From Sulfurimonas sp. UBA6792 (GTDB taxonomy: Bacteria > Campylobacterota > Campylobacteria > Campylobacterales > Sulfurimonadaceae), in contig DKFQ01000026.1 in the NCBI GenBank assembly GCA_002452425.1, positions 3,038-16,728 of the forward strand: 13,691 bases of DNA, in the 5' to 3' direction. Shown in pieces: positions 1 through 7,523 of the stretch. Numbering within the stretch: the stretch's first letter is position 1; each line of letters starts with the position of its first letter. Below the pieces are notes generated by a model that was not told the DNA's origin, searched no databases, and worked only from the letters and a program-made list of their open reading frames with translations. The translations under genes and the position numbers were made by a program.

Positions 1-254
1 AGCCAAAATTCCTCAGAGTTTGTAGGATTTTCTATAACTCTCGCGCCCACAGACATCTTTGCCATCTGTTTTGACATCAAAAGCGAGATAAGCGAACCGC
101 TAAAACCAATCACGAGCGAATAGACAAAAAGCATCCCTAAATCTAAACCGTTAGAATGCAAAAATTTATTTAGCCCAAAAATATTGACGATTACGCCGAT
201 AACTACCATAACAGCGATATTTGTAAGTAAAAAAAGCCCTACTCTTTTGAACAT
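1..254 (-). CDS. htpX: HtpX-family membrane zinc metalloprotease, N-terminal fragment (runs off window)
   Basis: Only the first 84 codons are in the window. The protein opens MFKRVGLFLLTNIAVMVV, followed by a second hydrophobic stretch at about residues 40-60 ending SLISLLMSKQMAKMSVGARVIE. This closely follows the start of E. coli HtpX (FLLTNLAVMVV, then GGSFVSLLMSKWMA and SVGGEVIE). Two transmembrane segments, about residues 5-28 and 40-60, can be seen. The HExxH zinc site lies beyond the window edge, so catalysis is not shown directly. HtpX is an inner-membrane quality-control protease that cuts misfolded membrane proteins. The ATG at 254 is preceded by an AGAGGAA ribosome binding site. It lies 66 nt downstream of the toxin gene on the same strand and has its own TATAAT-like box, so it is probably transcribed separately. 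Confidence 0.9.
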   Translation of the reverse strand, partial: MFKRVGLFLLTNIAVMVVIGVIVNIFGLNKFLHSNGLDLGMLFVYSLVIGFSGSLISLLMSKQMAKMSVGARVIENPTNSEEFW

Positions 255-281
255 TTTTATTCCTCTTAGAATTTTTGAAAA

Positions 282-287
282 ATTATA
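282..287 (-). promoter_or_regulatory. Candidate -10 box for htpX
   Basis: On the minus strand this is a perfect TATAAT, 27 nt upstream of the htpX ATG. No TTGACA-like -35 is seen at the usual spacing, which is common in Campylobacterota sigma-70 promoters. In AT-rich DNA a TATAAT can arise by chance, so this is a prediction from position only. Confidence 0.4.
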
Positions 288-320
288 ATTAAGATGGGTT
301 AATGGAGAGTTTGGGCTTGA

Positions 321-602
321 CTATTTCTGAAGAGGTAGATTTTGGTTGAAGATGGTTAAGATTTCGATTTTATCTTCAAAGATTTCATAGATGATTGTGT
401 AGCCGTTAAAAATCATATCTCTGATGTTTTCGGCTTCAAAATATTTTGATTTTCTGTATTTGTGTGGAAAAACAAGTAAGCCGCCTATCTGTTCATCAAG
501 TTTTTTGTTAAATTTTTTTGCAGCACTGAGCTTGTCATAAGCAATGTACTCAAGAATCTCTTTAAGTTTTTTACTATAAAAAGTTGTTCTAATTATTTGC
601 AT
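321..602 (-). CDS. ParE/RelE-family toxin of a type II toxin-antitoxin module
   Basis: This is a 93-aa basic protein with the layout of the ParE/RelE fold: an N-terminal strand (MQIIRTTFYSKKL), a helical hairpin with KKLDEQIGGL, and a C-terminal sheet containing NIRDMIFNGYTIIYEI and DKIEILTIFNQN. The IRD...GY.I.YEI...I.IL.IFNQN pattern is typical of ParE-like toxins. RelE members cut mRNA on the ribosome and ParE members poison gyrase; the sequence alone does not decide which applies. The ATG at 602 lies inside the end of the upstream antitoxin gene (14-nt overlap), which implies translational coupling and matches the usual antitoxin-first order. No truncation is visible. The family call is fairly secure; the target is unknown. 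Confidence 0.8.
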   Translation of the reverse strand: MQIIRTTFYSKKLKEILEYIAYDKLSAAKKFNKKLDEQIGGLLVFPHKYRKSKYFEAENIRDMIFNGYTIIYEIFEDKIEILTIFNQNLPLQK

Positions 603-861
603 ATTTGACTTCTAGGTTTTTCATAAAAAGAGCCATATCTTCATCATATTCGTTTTGTGTAAACATCTGCATTTTCCCGCTTCGTACATCATCTCGCAGC
701 TTGTGCAAATCTTCTCTTCTCTCATAAAAGTAGGGATCTTCTTTGAGATTTGGGTCGCTTTGTATCTCTATCTTGTCAATCATACCATCTTTTAGGCTAT
801 GTAAAAGCGTCATAATATTTGCCACATAACTATCTTTTACTTCCAAATGTATCGTTTGCAT
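589..861 (-). CDS. Probable antitoxin partner of the ParE/RelE toxin
   Basis: This is a 90-aa acidic protein starting MQTIHLEVKDSYVANIMTLL. It has a charged, probably helical middle (residues about 45-65, with YERREDLHKLRDDVRSGK) and a tail around TQNEYDEDMALFMKNLE. The size, the charge opposite to the toxin, the position just upstream and the 14-nt overlap all identify it as the antitoxin. Its N-terminus should bind DNA and its C-terminus the toxin, by analogy with other modules. An ATG 12 codons upstream at 897 would extend the frame, but it falls on the candidate -10 box at 889-894. The ATG at 861 has a clear AAGGAG ribosome binding site, so 861 is preferred. I cannot name the antitoxin family with confidence. 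Confidence 0.72.
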   Translation of the reverse strand: MQTIHLEVKDSYVANIMTLLHSLKDGMIDKIEIQSDPNLKEDPYFYERREDLHKLRDDVRSGKMQMFTQNEYDEDMALFMKNLEVKYANN

Positions 862-888
862 ATTTTTGCTCCTTGATGGATTTTTTAA

Positions 889-894
889 ATTATA
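889..894 (-). promoter_or_regulatory. Candidate -10 box for the toxin-antitoxin operon
   Basis: A TATAAT on the minus strand lies 27 nt upstream of the antitoxin ATG at 861. Antitoxins usually repress their own operon, but no convincing dyad overlaps this box. The nearest inverted repeat is the stem-loop at 924-949. Confidence 0.4.
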
Positions 895-923
895 CATTTT
901 TTAAACCAACACACTCATTTCCG

Positions 924-949
924 ATGTCAAGCAAAAAAATGCCTGACAT
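924..949 (-). other. Stem-loop between purH and the toxin-antitoxin genes
   Basis: ATGTCAAGC (924-932) pairs with GCCTGACAT (941-949) around an 8-nt loop. In minus-strand RNA this is a 9-bp stem with one G-U pair. It lies 12 nt past the purH stop codon and upstream of the antitoxin promoter. No run of U follows the stem; the T-rich run is in the loop. It is therefore not a canonical terminator, but it could mark the purH 3' end or serve as an operator for the antitoxin. Confidence 0.35.
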
Positions 950-960
950 GTAGAAAAATC

Positions 961-2496
961 TTAGTGTAAAAAGTGTCTTACTTCTGAGAAGTAAAGGCTC
1001 ATGCCGTACTCGTTTGCAGCGGCGATGACCTCATCATCACGGATGCTTCCACCTGGTTCTATAACGCTCTTTACACCAGCTGCAGCGGCAGCGTCAATGC
1101 TGTCACGGAATGGGAAAAATGCTTCGCTTGCAAGTGCTGCTCCCGTTACATCAAGTCCCATCTCTTTAGCTTTTTTAAGCGCACATTGGCTTGCGTCAAC
1201 TCGGCTTGTCATGCCCATTCCAACGGCTACCATAGCAGAGTTTTTCACATAAACTACGCAGTTTGATTTTGTAAGAGATGCTACTTTGTATGCTATCTCC
1301 ATATCTTTTTTCTCTTGGCTTGTTGCTTCTCTTGTAGTCATAAGTTTTGCGTTTTTGACTTCATCATCGTTTACTTTGTCGGCATCTTGATAGACAAAAC
1401 CGCCGTCTATATGTTTAAAATCCTTCTCGTCATTTGCAAGAACAAGTTTGTCGCTTCCCATTTCAAAGAGTTTAATGCGTTTTTTGCTCTCAAAAACTTC
1501 TAACGCCTCCTCTGTAAAACGCCCTGCAATGATGACTTCTAGGAAGATTTCATTCATCTTAAGTGCAAGCTCTTTTGTAACTATGCCATTTACTGCAACA
1601 ACGCCGCCAAATGCCGAAACGGGGTCACATTTTAGAGCTTCGACATAAGCATCTACCAAATTATCACGGATAGCAAAACCGCAAGGATTGCCGTGTTTGG
1701 TTATACAAACTGCATTGTCACTTCCAAATGCAGAGGCAATTTTTACCGCACCGCTTAGGTCGTTTAGGTTGTTAAAACTAGCTTCGCCTTTTAGGGTTTT
1801 AAAGTTGTTGCTGTAGTGTTTGTCAAACTCATAGAGTGCGCCTTTTTGATGAGGATTTTCACCGTAACGGGTATCCATTACTTTGCTTCCTACTATAAAC
1901 TGTTTTGCTCCAAAACCGCTGTTAAAACGCTTGTTCATATAGTTTGCTATCATAGAGTCATACGCCGCCGTATGCTCAAATGCTTTTATCATAAGATTGC
2001 GACGGAACTCAAGCGTGTTTTTCTCATTTTCTAGTGCGTCTATCACTTTTTCATAGTCACTTGCATCAGTTACTATCATAACGCTGTCAAAGTTTTTAGA
2101 AGCAGAACGCACCATGGCAGGTCCGCCGATGTCGATGTTTTCTATAATTTCTTCAAAATCATCAGTTTTCTCGATTGTCGCTTTAAACGGATAGAGATTT
2201 ACACAAACCAAATCAATCGCTTCAACGCCCAATTCCGCCGCTTGATTTAAGTGCGACTGCTTGTCACGACGATGCAAAATTCCGCCATGCACGAATGGAT
2301 TGAGCGTTTTTACACGACCCTCAAAACACTCGGGAAATTTTGTAACTTCGTCTATCTCGATGGCTTTTATGCCGCTTTCAACAAGAATCTTATATGTTCC
2401 GCCCGTTGAGATGATTTCAAATCCGTTTTTTACCAAAGCGTTGCAAAACGCAACCACACCGCTTTTGTCACTTACACTAACCAATGCTCTTTTCAT
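961..2496 (-). CDS. purH: Bifunctional AICAR formyltransferase / IMP cyclohydrolase
   Basis: This 511-aa protein catalyses the last two steps of de novo purine synthesis: formylation of AICAR by 10-formyl-THF, then ring closure to IMP, in the cytoplasm. The N-terminal MGS-like cyclohydrolase domain (about residues 1-145) shows VSVSDKSG, STGGTYKILVESGI, KTLNPFVHGGIL and IDIGGPAMVRSASKN. The transformylase domain carries RYGENPHQ (210-217), the catalytic KHGNPCG (267-273, Lys267 and His268), DPVSAFGG and SEAFFPFRDS. The protein ends RHFLH, close to the usual RHFRH. Length is normal for the family. A TTG one codon upstream is in frame, but the ATG at 2496 has an AGGA at suitable spacing and gives the usual MKRALVSVSDK start. 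It lies 31 nt after the hybrid kinase on the same strand, with no terminator between them, so it may receive read-through from the signalling operon. Confidence 0.97.
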   Translation of the reverse strand: MKRALVSVSDKSGVVAFCNALVKNGFEIISTGGTYKILVESGIKAIEIDEVTKFPECFEGRVKTLNPFVHGGILHRRDKQSHLNQAAELGVEAIDLVCVNLYPFKATIEKTDDFEEIIENIDIGGPAMVRSASKNFDSVMIVTDASDYEKVIDALENEKNTLEFRRNLMIKAFEHTAAYDSMIANYMNKRFNSGFGAKQFIVGSKVMDTRYGENPHQKGALYEFDKHYSNNFKTLKGEASFNNLNDLSGAVKIASAFGSDNAVCITKHGNPCGFAIRDNLVDAYVEALKCDPVSAFGGVVAVNGIVTKELALKMNEIFLEVIIAGRFTEEALEVFESKKRIKLFEMGSDKLVLANDEKDFKHIDGGFVYQDADKVNDDEVKNAKLMTTREATSQEKKDMEIAYKVASLTKSNCVVYVKNSAMVAVGMGMTSRVDASQCALKKAKEMGLDVTGAALASEAFFPFRDSIDAAAAAGVKSVIEPGGSIRDDEVIAAANEYGMSLYFSEVRHFLH

Positions 2497-2527
2497 CAAA
2501 ATTTCCTAAAAAATAAATTGCGTCATT

Positions 2528-5317
2528 TTATCCAAGGGTTGCTTTGAACTCTTTAATTGCATCTAAATAGGGCAAAATTTCTTGAAATTTTCCTAAAAAA
2601 TCAAAATTTTCATCCTCTTTTTTTGCTGCTGCTTCGATCTCTGCGCTGATTTTTGAGAGGGTGTCAAAACAGAGTGAAGCTGCACCGCTTTTGAGGTTAT
2701 GTGCGCTCATATGTATCTTTGAAAACTCTCTTTGCTCCCATCCATCACGCATATTTTGTTCTAGCGTCTCTAAAGAGGAGACGAAACTTATAAATACTTT
2801 TTGCATGATTGCCTCAGAAAAGCGCATCTTCTCTCTGCTTTTCTCAAGCGATGCTTTGATGTCCATAGTCATTTTTTGGCTCTGGAGTTGCGCAACTGCA
2901 TATCTGCTCAAAACTGCTTCAAGCGCTTTTGTATCGATGGGTTTTGTGAGATAGTCTGCCATGCCAAGCGAGAGAAATTTCTCCCTATCGCCCTCCAACG
3001 CATTGGCGGTCAGTGCGACTATGGGGGTTTTGATGTGCAGTTCTTGGATAAGGATGCGTGTTGCTTCTATGCCGTTCATCACGGGCATGTTGACATCCAT
3101 GAGGATAAGGTCATAATGATTTGCTTTTGCTTTTTCTACCGCCTCTTGACCGTTAAGCGCAAAATCATACGTCACCCCAAAACTCATAAGAAGCTCAGAA
3201 AGAAGCAGTCTGTTTATCTCATAATCCTCTGCCGCCAAAACTCGCATTTGAAGAGATTTTTTTATCTCTTTGATCTCTGTTTTTATGAGTTCTAGGCGCA
3301 TAAGCTCATTATAGAGGATAGATGGAAACTCCTCAAAAACCTCTATATGGTGGTGTCGTACATCCTCTTTTGTTTTGCCCTCTGTTCCAAGAAAGAGGAT
3401 TTTTGCTTCACAAAAGGCGTCTGTCATCTCCTCATTTTTGGCAATGATGATAGCGTTGCTTTTGTCTGCTTCTTTGCTATATGCCTCTAACGTACTCCAA
3501 GCTATGCCATAAGCGTTGAGTTGTGAAGCTAAGTTTTCGTGGCTCTTTGCGTCCATGCCAAAAAGGTAGAGTGAAAAATCTCTCAAATGCTCTTTAAGTG
3601 TCGATTTTGAGTCACAAACACTATAGGCAACATCAAAGTAAAACTTACTGCCAACACCCTCTTTACTCTCCAGTTCAAGCTTGCTCTGCATGAGTGTTAC
3701 AAGGGTGTTAGAGATACTCAGACCAAGCCCCGTGCCGCCGAATTTTCGTGTTGTTGAACTATCAGCCTGAGAGAATGGCTCAAAAATCTTCTGCTGTCTC
3801 TCTTTTGGAATCCCGATACCACTATCTTCCACACAAAAGCGTATCTTTTGCCCCTGCTTTTGTATCTTGACATGCACGGTGCCACCTGAGGGAGTAAACT
3901 TGATGGCATTACCGATAAGGTTCGTCAAAATCTGCTTTATATGAAAACTATCCACCGCAACACACTCGCCAAGTGCGGGGTCTATCTCTATCATATAGGA
4001 TATCTCTTTTTCTCTAGCCTTGCCTGCTAGGAGCATGAGCGTGCTCTCAAACTCCATAAAAGGGTTGATTTTTGTAAGCTCTATGGGGTTGTGTCCACTT
4101 TCAAGTTTTGAAAAATCAAGAATATCGTTGATGATTTGGATAAGTGTCGCACTTGAGTTTTTTATAAGCTCTATAAATTTACTCTGCCTTGCATCCAACT
4201 CTGTTTTTGCCAAAAGCTCTGAAAAGCCCAGTATAGCGTTCATCGGCGTGCGTATCTCGTGGCTCATATTTGCCAAGAAATTTGCTTTTTCGCGCTCTGC
4301 TTCGAGGGATTTTATCCGCGCCTCTTCTATGGGAGTGATATCGGTAAAAGTCGCCAAGTAGCGAAGCTCCTCCTCTTTGTCTATTGTTGCGATTTTGACA
4401 CTGTAAATGCGCCCATCAATCGAAGCAAGATGGACTTTATGAGGCTCTTTGAGGATAGATTCAAGCCAGAGTACATCACTGCTTGACTCTCTTAAAAAGC
4501 CCTCTTTTGTTTCAAAAAGCTCACAAACGTATCTATGTTTTTGCAAAAACTTCTCTAGTGTCTCAAAACCAAAGAGCTCAAAAAACTTTTTATTGACCTC
4601 TTTGATGCCCTCTTTTGGATCAAGCACTACGATAATGCTCTCTTGATTGTCCAAAATATCTGAGACTCTCTGTTTTTGAATCTCCACCTTTTTTTGGTAC
4701 TCAATGGTCGAAGTGATATCTTTACGAAGCGCCATAAACTCGACAATCTCGCCCTCCCTATTTAAAAGCGGCACGATAGCGGCATTGACATAGTACGTAG
4801 AGCCATCTTTGGCAAGGTTGGGGATGATGCCCTGCCACACCTCTTTGGCGAGAATAGTTTTCCAAATCTCTGTAAAAAGTTCTTGAGGATTTTGGGGATG
4901 TCTGATGATGTTGTGTTTTTTGCCAAGAAGCTCATATCTGCTGTAGCCGCTGATTTTGATAAAGCTGTCGTTTACGTACTTGATAACCCCATCAGGAGAG
5001 GTAACGCTCACTATCAAAGAGGTGTCAATGGCTCTTTTGTACTGCTTGAGCATATGAATCATCTCTTCATTGGCATCTGATGTCTTCTCTAGATTTTTTT
5101 GCAGCTCTGCGTTTTGCTCTTGAATCTTGATGTTTGCTCTTGTAAGCTCCTCGGAGTTCATCTCAAGCGTATGCTCTAAAAAACGCTTCTCTTTGTAGAG
5201 TTCATCATAACTCCCAGAGATAGCATCGAGCAATTTTACAAGCGAGTCATCTTGCATAGATGCATCAAAATCTTTACCAAAAGCTCTTTTTATCTGTCTT
5301 TGAAGAAGGCTATGCAT
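2528..5317 (-). CDS. Hybrid sensor histidine kinase: PAS-PAS-HisKA-HATPase-(pseudo-REC)-REC-HPt
   Basis: This is a 929-aa kinase with no membrane segment, so it is probably cytoplasmic. Domain order: a coiled coil (about 40-85); an Aer-like PAS (about 100-205) with RHPQNP, WQGIIPNLAKDG and YYV; a second PAS (about 225-330); HisKA with NMSHEIRTPMN (His353); HATPase with N box NLIGNAIKF, DSGIGIP and GGTGLGLS; a poorly conserved stretch of about 110 residues (570-685) that looks like a degenerate receiver; a true receiver with acidic pair E697/D698, phospho-acceptor Asp741 in LMDVNMP, Thr770 and Lys792; and a C-terminal HPt with HNLKSGA (His873). An internal His-Asp-His relay is therefore complete. 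A TTG at 5329 would add four residues, but the ATG at 5317, one base after the FIST stop, is preferred although its ribosome binding site is weak. The upstream FIST and HD-GYP genes are the likely input and output partners. Confidence 0.93.
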   Translation of the reverse strand: MHSLLQRQIKRAFGKDFDASMQDDSLVKLLDAISGSYDELYKEKRFLEHTLEMNSEELTRANIKIQEQNAELQKNLEKTSDANEEMIHMLKQYKRAIDTSLIVSVTSPDGVIKYVNDSFIKISGYSRYELLGKKHNIIRHPQNPQELFTEIWKTILAKEVWQGIIPNLAKDGSTYYVNAAIVPLLNREGEIVEFMALRKDITSTIEYQKKVEIQKQRVSDILDNQESIIVVLDPKEGIKEVNKKFFELFGFETLEKFLQKHRYVCELFETKEGFLRESSSDVLWLESILKEPHKVHLASIDGRIYSVKIATIDKEEELRYLATFTDITPIEEARIKSLEAEREKANFLANMSHEIRTPMNAILGFSELLAKTELDARQSKFIELIKNSSATLIQIINDILDFSKLESGHNPIELTKINPFMEFESTLMLLAGKAREKEISYMIEIDPALGECVAVDSFHIKQILTNLIGNAIKFTPSGGTVHVKIQKQGQKIRFCVEDSGIGIPKERQQKIFEPFSQADSSTTRKFGGTGLGLSISNTLVTLMQSKLELESKEGVGSKFYFDVAYSVCDSKSTLKEHLRDFSLYLFGMDAKSHENLASQLNAYGIAWSTLEAYSKEADKSNAIIIAKNEEMTDAFCEAKILFLGTEGKTKEDVRHHHIEVFEEFPSILYNELMRLELIKTEIKEIKKSLQMRVLAAEDYEINRLLLSELLMSFGVTYDFALNGQEAVEKAKANHYDLILMDVNMPVMNGIEATRILIQELHIKTPIVALTANALEGDREKFLSLGMADYLTKPIDTKALEAVLSRYAVAQLQSQKMTMDIKASLEKSREKMRFSEAIMQKVFISFVSSLETLEQNMRDGWEQREFSKIHMSAHNLKSGAASLCFDTLSKISAEIEAAAKKEDENFDFLGKFQEILPYLDAIKEFKATLG

Positions 5318-5318
5318 T

Positions 5319-6455
5319 TTAATTTTCAAAAATTACGCTAAGAGTCATAGTTTGGTTATGAAGTTCACAGTGGAGTTTGTCTTTGAAAAAAGGAGCGATT
5401 TCTCCATAAGAGTAAAAACCTACAAGATGGACATTTTCACCCAAAATATCGCCAACTTCTTCAAGCTCTTCATCGATGATTTGCCCTAAAACTATCTTTC
5501 TACCCACGCAACTCACCACAAGAGCGAGTGCAGATTTTTGGTTGGCAACATCTATCTCTCGTGCCGCACTTCCGGCTCCTTCTATAAGCTTGTCCATATC
5601 GGGCTTCATAAGCCTTGCTATATACCCCTCAGGCACATCCCCTGCAAAAATAATCGACTTCGCATCTTCATCGATACCCAAAAGTGTGCGGATAACCTCC
5701 GTCTCCTGCGTATCTTTTTTGATACTTAAGGGAAAACGTAAACCACTGTTTGGAAGCTCAGAGGCATATGCGCCAAGGTATCTTTTGTAGAGGTCAAGTG
5801 CTGGTTCACCGTCTATCTCGTAGAGTATATTTGCGCTTGATTTAGTGATAACTCGCTGCACTCCAAACTCGCTCCATCCGCCAAAACATCCACTGCTGAT
5901 AGTAAGATTTTCACCATAAAAGCCCAAAACCGCTACGCGTGCCTCTCTAGCAACATCGTCACAAAGCACAAAAGTCTCTTCAAACCTCGCACCATCTCCC
6001 GCAAGTCCGCCTGTAACACTCACGCCATGAAGCGCTGCATTGATACCACGCACAAGTTCAGAACCATTTACTTTCAGCCCATCGGAGAGAACAAAAACAT
6101 GCTTTAATCCCTCTTTGCTCAGTTTTGAGACAAGCTCTGAAGAGAGCTCTTCTAGGCTCATCCCCTCCCTAAAGTCCATACTATAGAGCTCTACATGCGA
6201 ACTCTCAAACTTCACAGCTGTTGCAACAAGCGGCGACGTGGATATCTCTTTACCTAAAATATTGCCCGAAGAGGAAGAGCCCAAAATATGCGCATTTGGA
6301 AATTTTGCTCGTAACTCTTTGTATGTTTGCGCCTCTTTGACAACCTCAGTATCACCAAAAACAAAAACGATATCTGCATCCTCTGCACTCTCTATCTCTT
6401 TTGAGACATACTCCCACACTCCATTTTTTTGCATTGTTGCGTTATCTATTTTCAC
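5319..6455 (-). CDS. FIST-domain (FIST_N + FIST_C) sensor protein, NosP-like candidate
   Basis: This is a 378-aa soluble protein with no signal peptide or membrane segment. The FIST_N part (about 27-200) contains DADIVFVFGD, AHILGSSSSG, VFVLSDGLKVNGSELVRGI and VSVTGGLAGDGARF. The FIST_C part (about 210-370) contains YEIDGEPALDLYKRYLG, GFYSYGEIAP (346-355) and CELHNQTMTLSV near the C-terminus, which are hallmarks of the family. FIST proteins are ligand-binding sensory modules. One branch, NosP, is a haem protein that senses nitric oxide and is encoded beside a hybrid kinase, as here. Histidines at 56, 87, 119, 143, 343, 362 and 366 are available as haem ligands; the sequence does not show which, if any, is used. 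The start is GTG in a GTGA overlap with the HD-GYP stop, preceded by GAGGAA, so the two genes are translationally coupled. Family call strong; NO or haem role inferred. Confidence 0.9.
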   Translation of the reverse strand: MKIDNATMQKNGVWEYVSKEIESAEDADIVFVFGDTEVVKEAQTYKELRAKFPNAHILGSSSSGNILGKEISTSPLVATAVKFESSHVELYSMDFREGMSLEELSSELVSKLSKEGLKHVFVLSDGLKVNGSELVRGINAALHGVSVTGGLAGDGARFEETFVLCDDVAREARVAVLGFYGENLTISSGCFGGWSEFGVQRVITKSSANILYEIDGEPALDLYKRYLGAYASELPNSGLRFPLSIKKDTQETEVIRTLLGIDEDAKSIIFAGDVPEGYIARLMKPDMDKLIEGAGSAAREIDVANQKSALALVVSCVGRKIVLGQIIDEELEEVGDILGENVHLVGFYSYGEIAPFFKDKLHCELHNQTMTLSVIFEN

Positions 6456-7492
6456 TGTTCTTCCTCAAATTGCATATAAATTTCTCTCACTTTTTCTATG
6501 TTCTCTCTAAAAAGTGACACCAATCTAGGGTCAAAATGCTTTCCTGACTCTTGCGCCAAAAACGCTATCGCCTCTTCAAAGCTCCACGGTTTTTTGTAGG
6601 GTCTTTGCGAGGTAAGAGCATCAAAAACATCTGCAATAGCCGTAATGCGCCCATAAATATGGATATCTTCCCCACTATAACCATGATAATACCCGCTGCC
6701 ATCGAACTTTTCATGGTGGTATTTTGCAATAATCGCACCCGCTTGCAGGTAAGGGTTTTTACTCTCTTTGAGGAGCTCATAGCCAAGCTGAGAGTGTGTT
6801 TTCATCGTCTCATACTCTGCATCACTAAACTTTGCAGGTTTGAGCAAGATAGCATCACTGATACCGACTTTATCTATGTCATGCAGCGGTGAAGCGTAAA
6901 AAAGGATGTCTTGTTCTCTCTCACTAAGTCCATAAGCAGATGCCAACATCTTTGAGTAGTGCGCCACACGAGCGATGTGGCTTCCCGTCTCTGGGTCTCT
7001 ATACTCCGCTAGGCGTGAAATGACCTCTAAGGCTTCATGCTCACGTGCCACAAGGTTTGCTGTTGCTTTTTGCACCTCAAGCTGAAGTTTTGCGTTAAAA
7101 TCTTGCAGTTGAAGTTTCATCTCTATGATTTTTCTAAAGTTTTTTATCTTTGCTTCAAACTGCGCGATATCGACAGGCTTCGTCAAAAAGTCCGCCGCTC
7201 CTGCACGCAGAGCTTCCAGTCGCAAAGAGTAGTCATCATCCACCGCACTTACCATAACAGGGATAAGCTCCTCTTGAACCCTCAGAGCCTCTCGTATAAG
7301 CTCTACCCCATTCATTTGCGGCATCATATAGTCCACAAGCATCAAATCAACTCTGTTGTTTTTGAGATATTGCAAAGAGTCGAGCGGATTTTCAAAACTG
7401 ACCACTTCTATGCCGATTTCCCTTGCTATCTCCTCTATCAATATAAGGTTCATCAAAGTGTCATCTATGGAAATTACTCTCAAAGTATCCAT
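6452..7492 (-). CDS. Response regulator with HD-GYP-type c-di-GMP phosphodiesterase domain
   Basis: This 346-aa protein has a receiver domain (about 1-120: acidic D10/D11, phospho-acceptor Asp54 in LMLVDYMMP, Lys105 in LTKPVD), a helical linker (120-160) and an HD-GYP domain (about 155-345). The HD-GYP part keeps ETGSHIARV, the HD pair His204/Asp205, KTH (His233), HH at 259-260, and DVFDALTSQRPYK, so the metal ligands appear intact. Two usual residues differ: HDIGK reads HDIDK, and the GYP motif reads GYY (267-269). HD-GYP enzymes hydrolyse c-di-GMP, so phosphorylation would tune that second messenger. The frame extends upstream to 7579, but the ATG at 7492 has AAGGA at good spacing and opens directly into the receiver (MDTLRVISIDD). 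It is first in an operon with the FIST and hybrid kinase genes, and the kinase HPt is the likely phosphodonor. Confidence 0.93.
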   Translation of the reverse strand: MDTLRVISIDDTLMNLILIEEIAREIGIEVVSFENPLDSLQYLKNNRVDLMLVDYMMPQMNGVELIREALRVQEELIPVMVSAVDDDYSLRLEALRAGAADFLTKPVDIAQFEAKIKNFRKIIEMKLQLQDFNAKLQLEVQKATANLVAREHEALEVISRLAEYRDPETGSHIARVAHYSKMLASAYGLSEREQDILFYASPLHDIDKVGISDAILLKPAKFSDAEYETMKTHSQLGYELLKESKNPYLQAGAIIAKYHHEKFDGSGYYHGYSGEDIHIYGRITAIADVFDALTSQRPYKKPWSFEEAIAFLAQESGKHFDPRLVSLFRENIEKVREIYMQFEEEQ

Positions 7493-7523
7493 TGTCATCC
7501 TTTTTTTAAGGGCGTTGTTTTTT

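Noticed and set aside
862..897. Antitoxin start at the upstream ATG (897), adding 12 residues
   Set aside because: That ATG falls on the candidate TATAAT box and lacks a ribosome binding site, while the ATG at 861 has AAGGAG.
2801..3295. 164-codon plus-strand open frame opposite the kinase receiver region
   Set aside because: It is a shadow of the REC and HPt coding region, Cys- and Phe-rich, with no recognisable domain.
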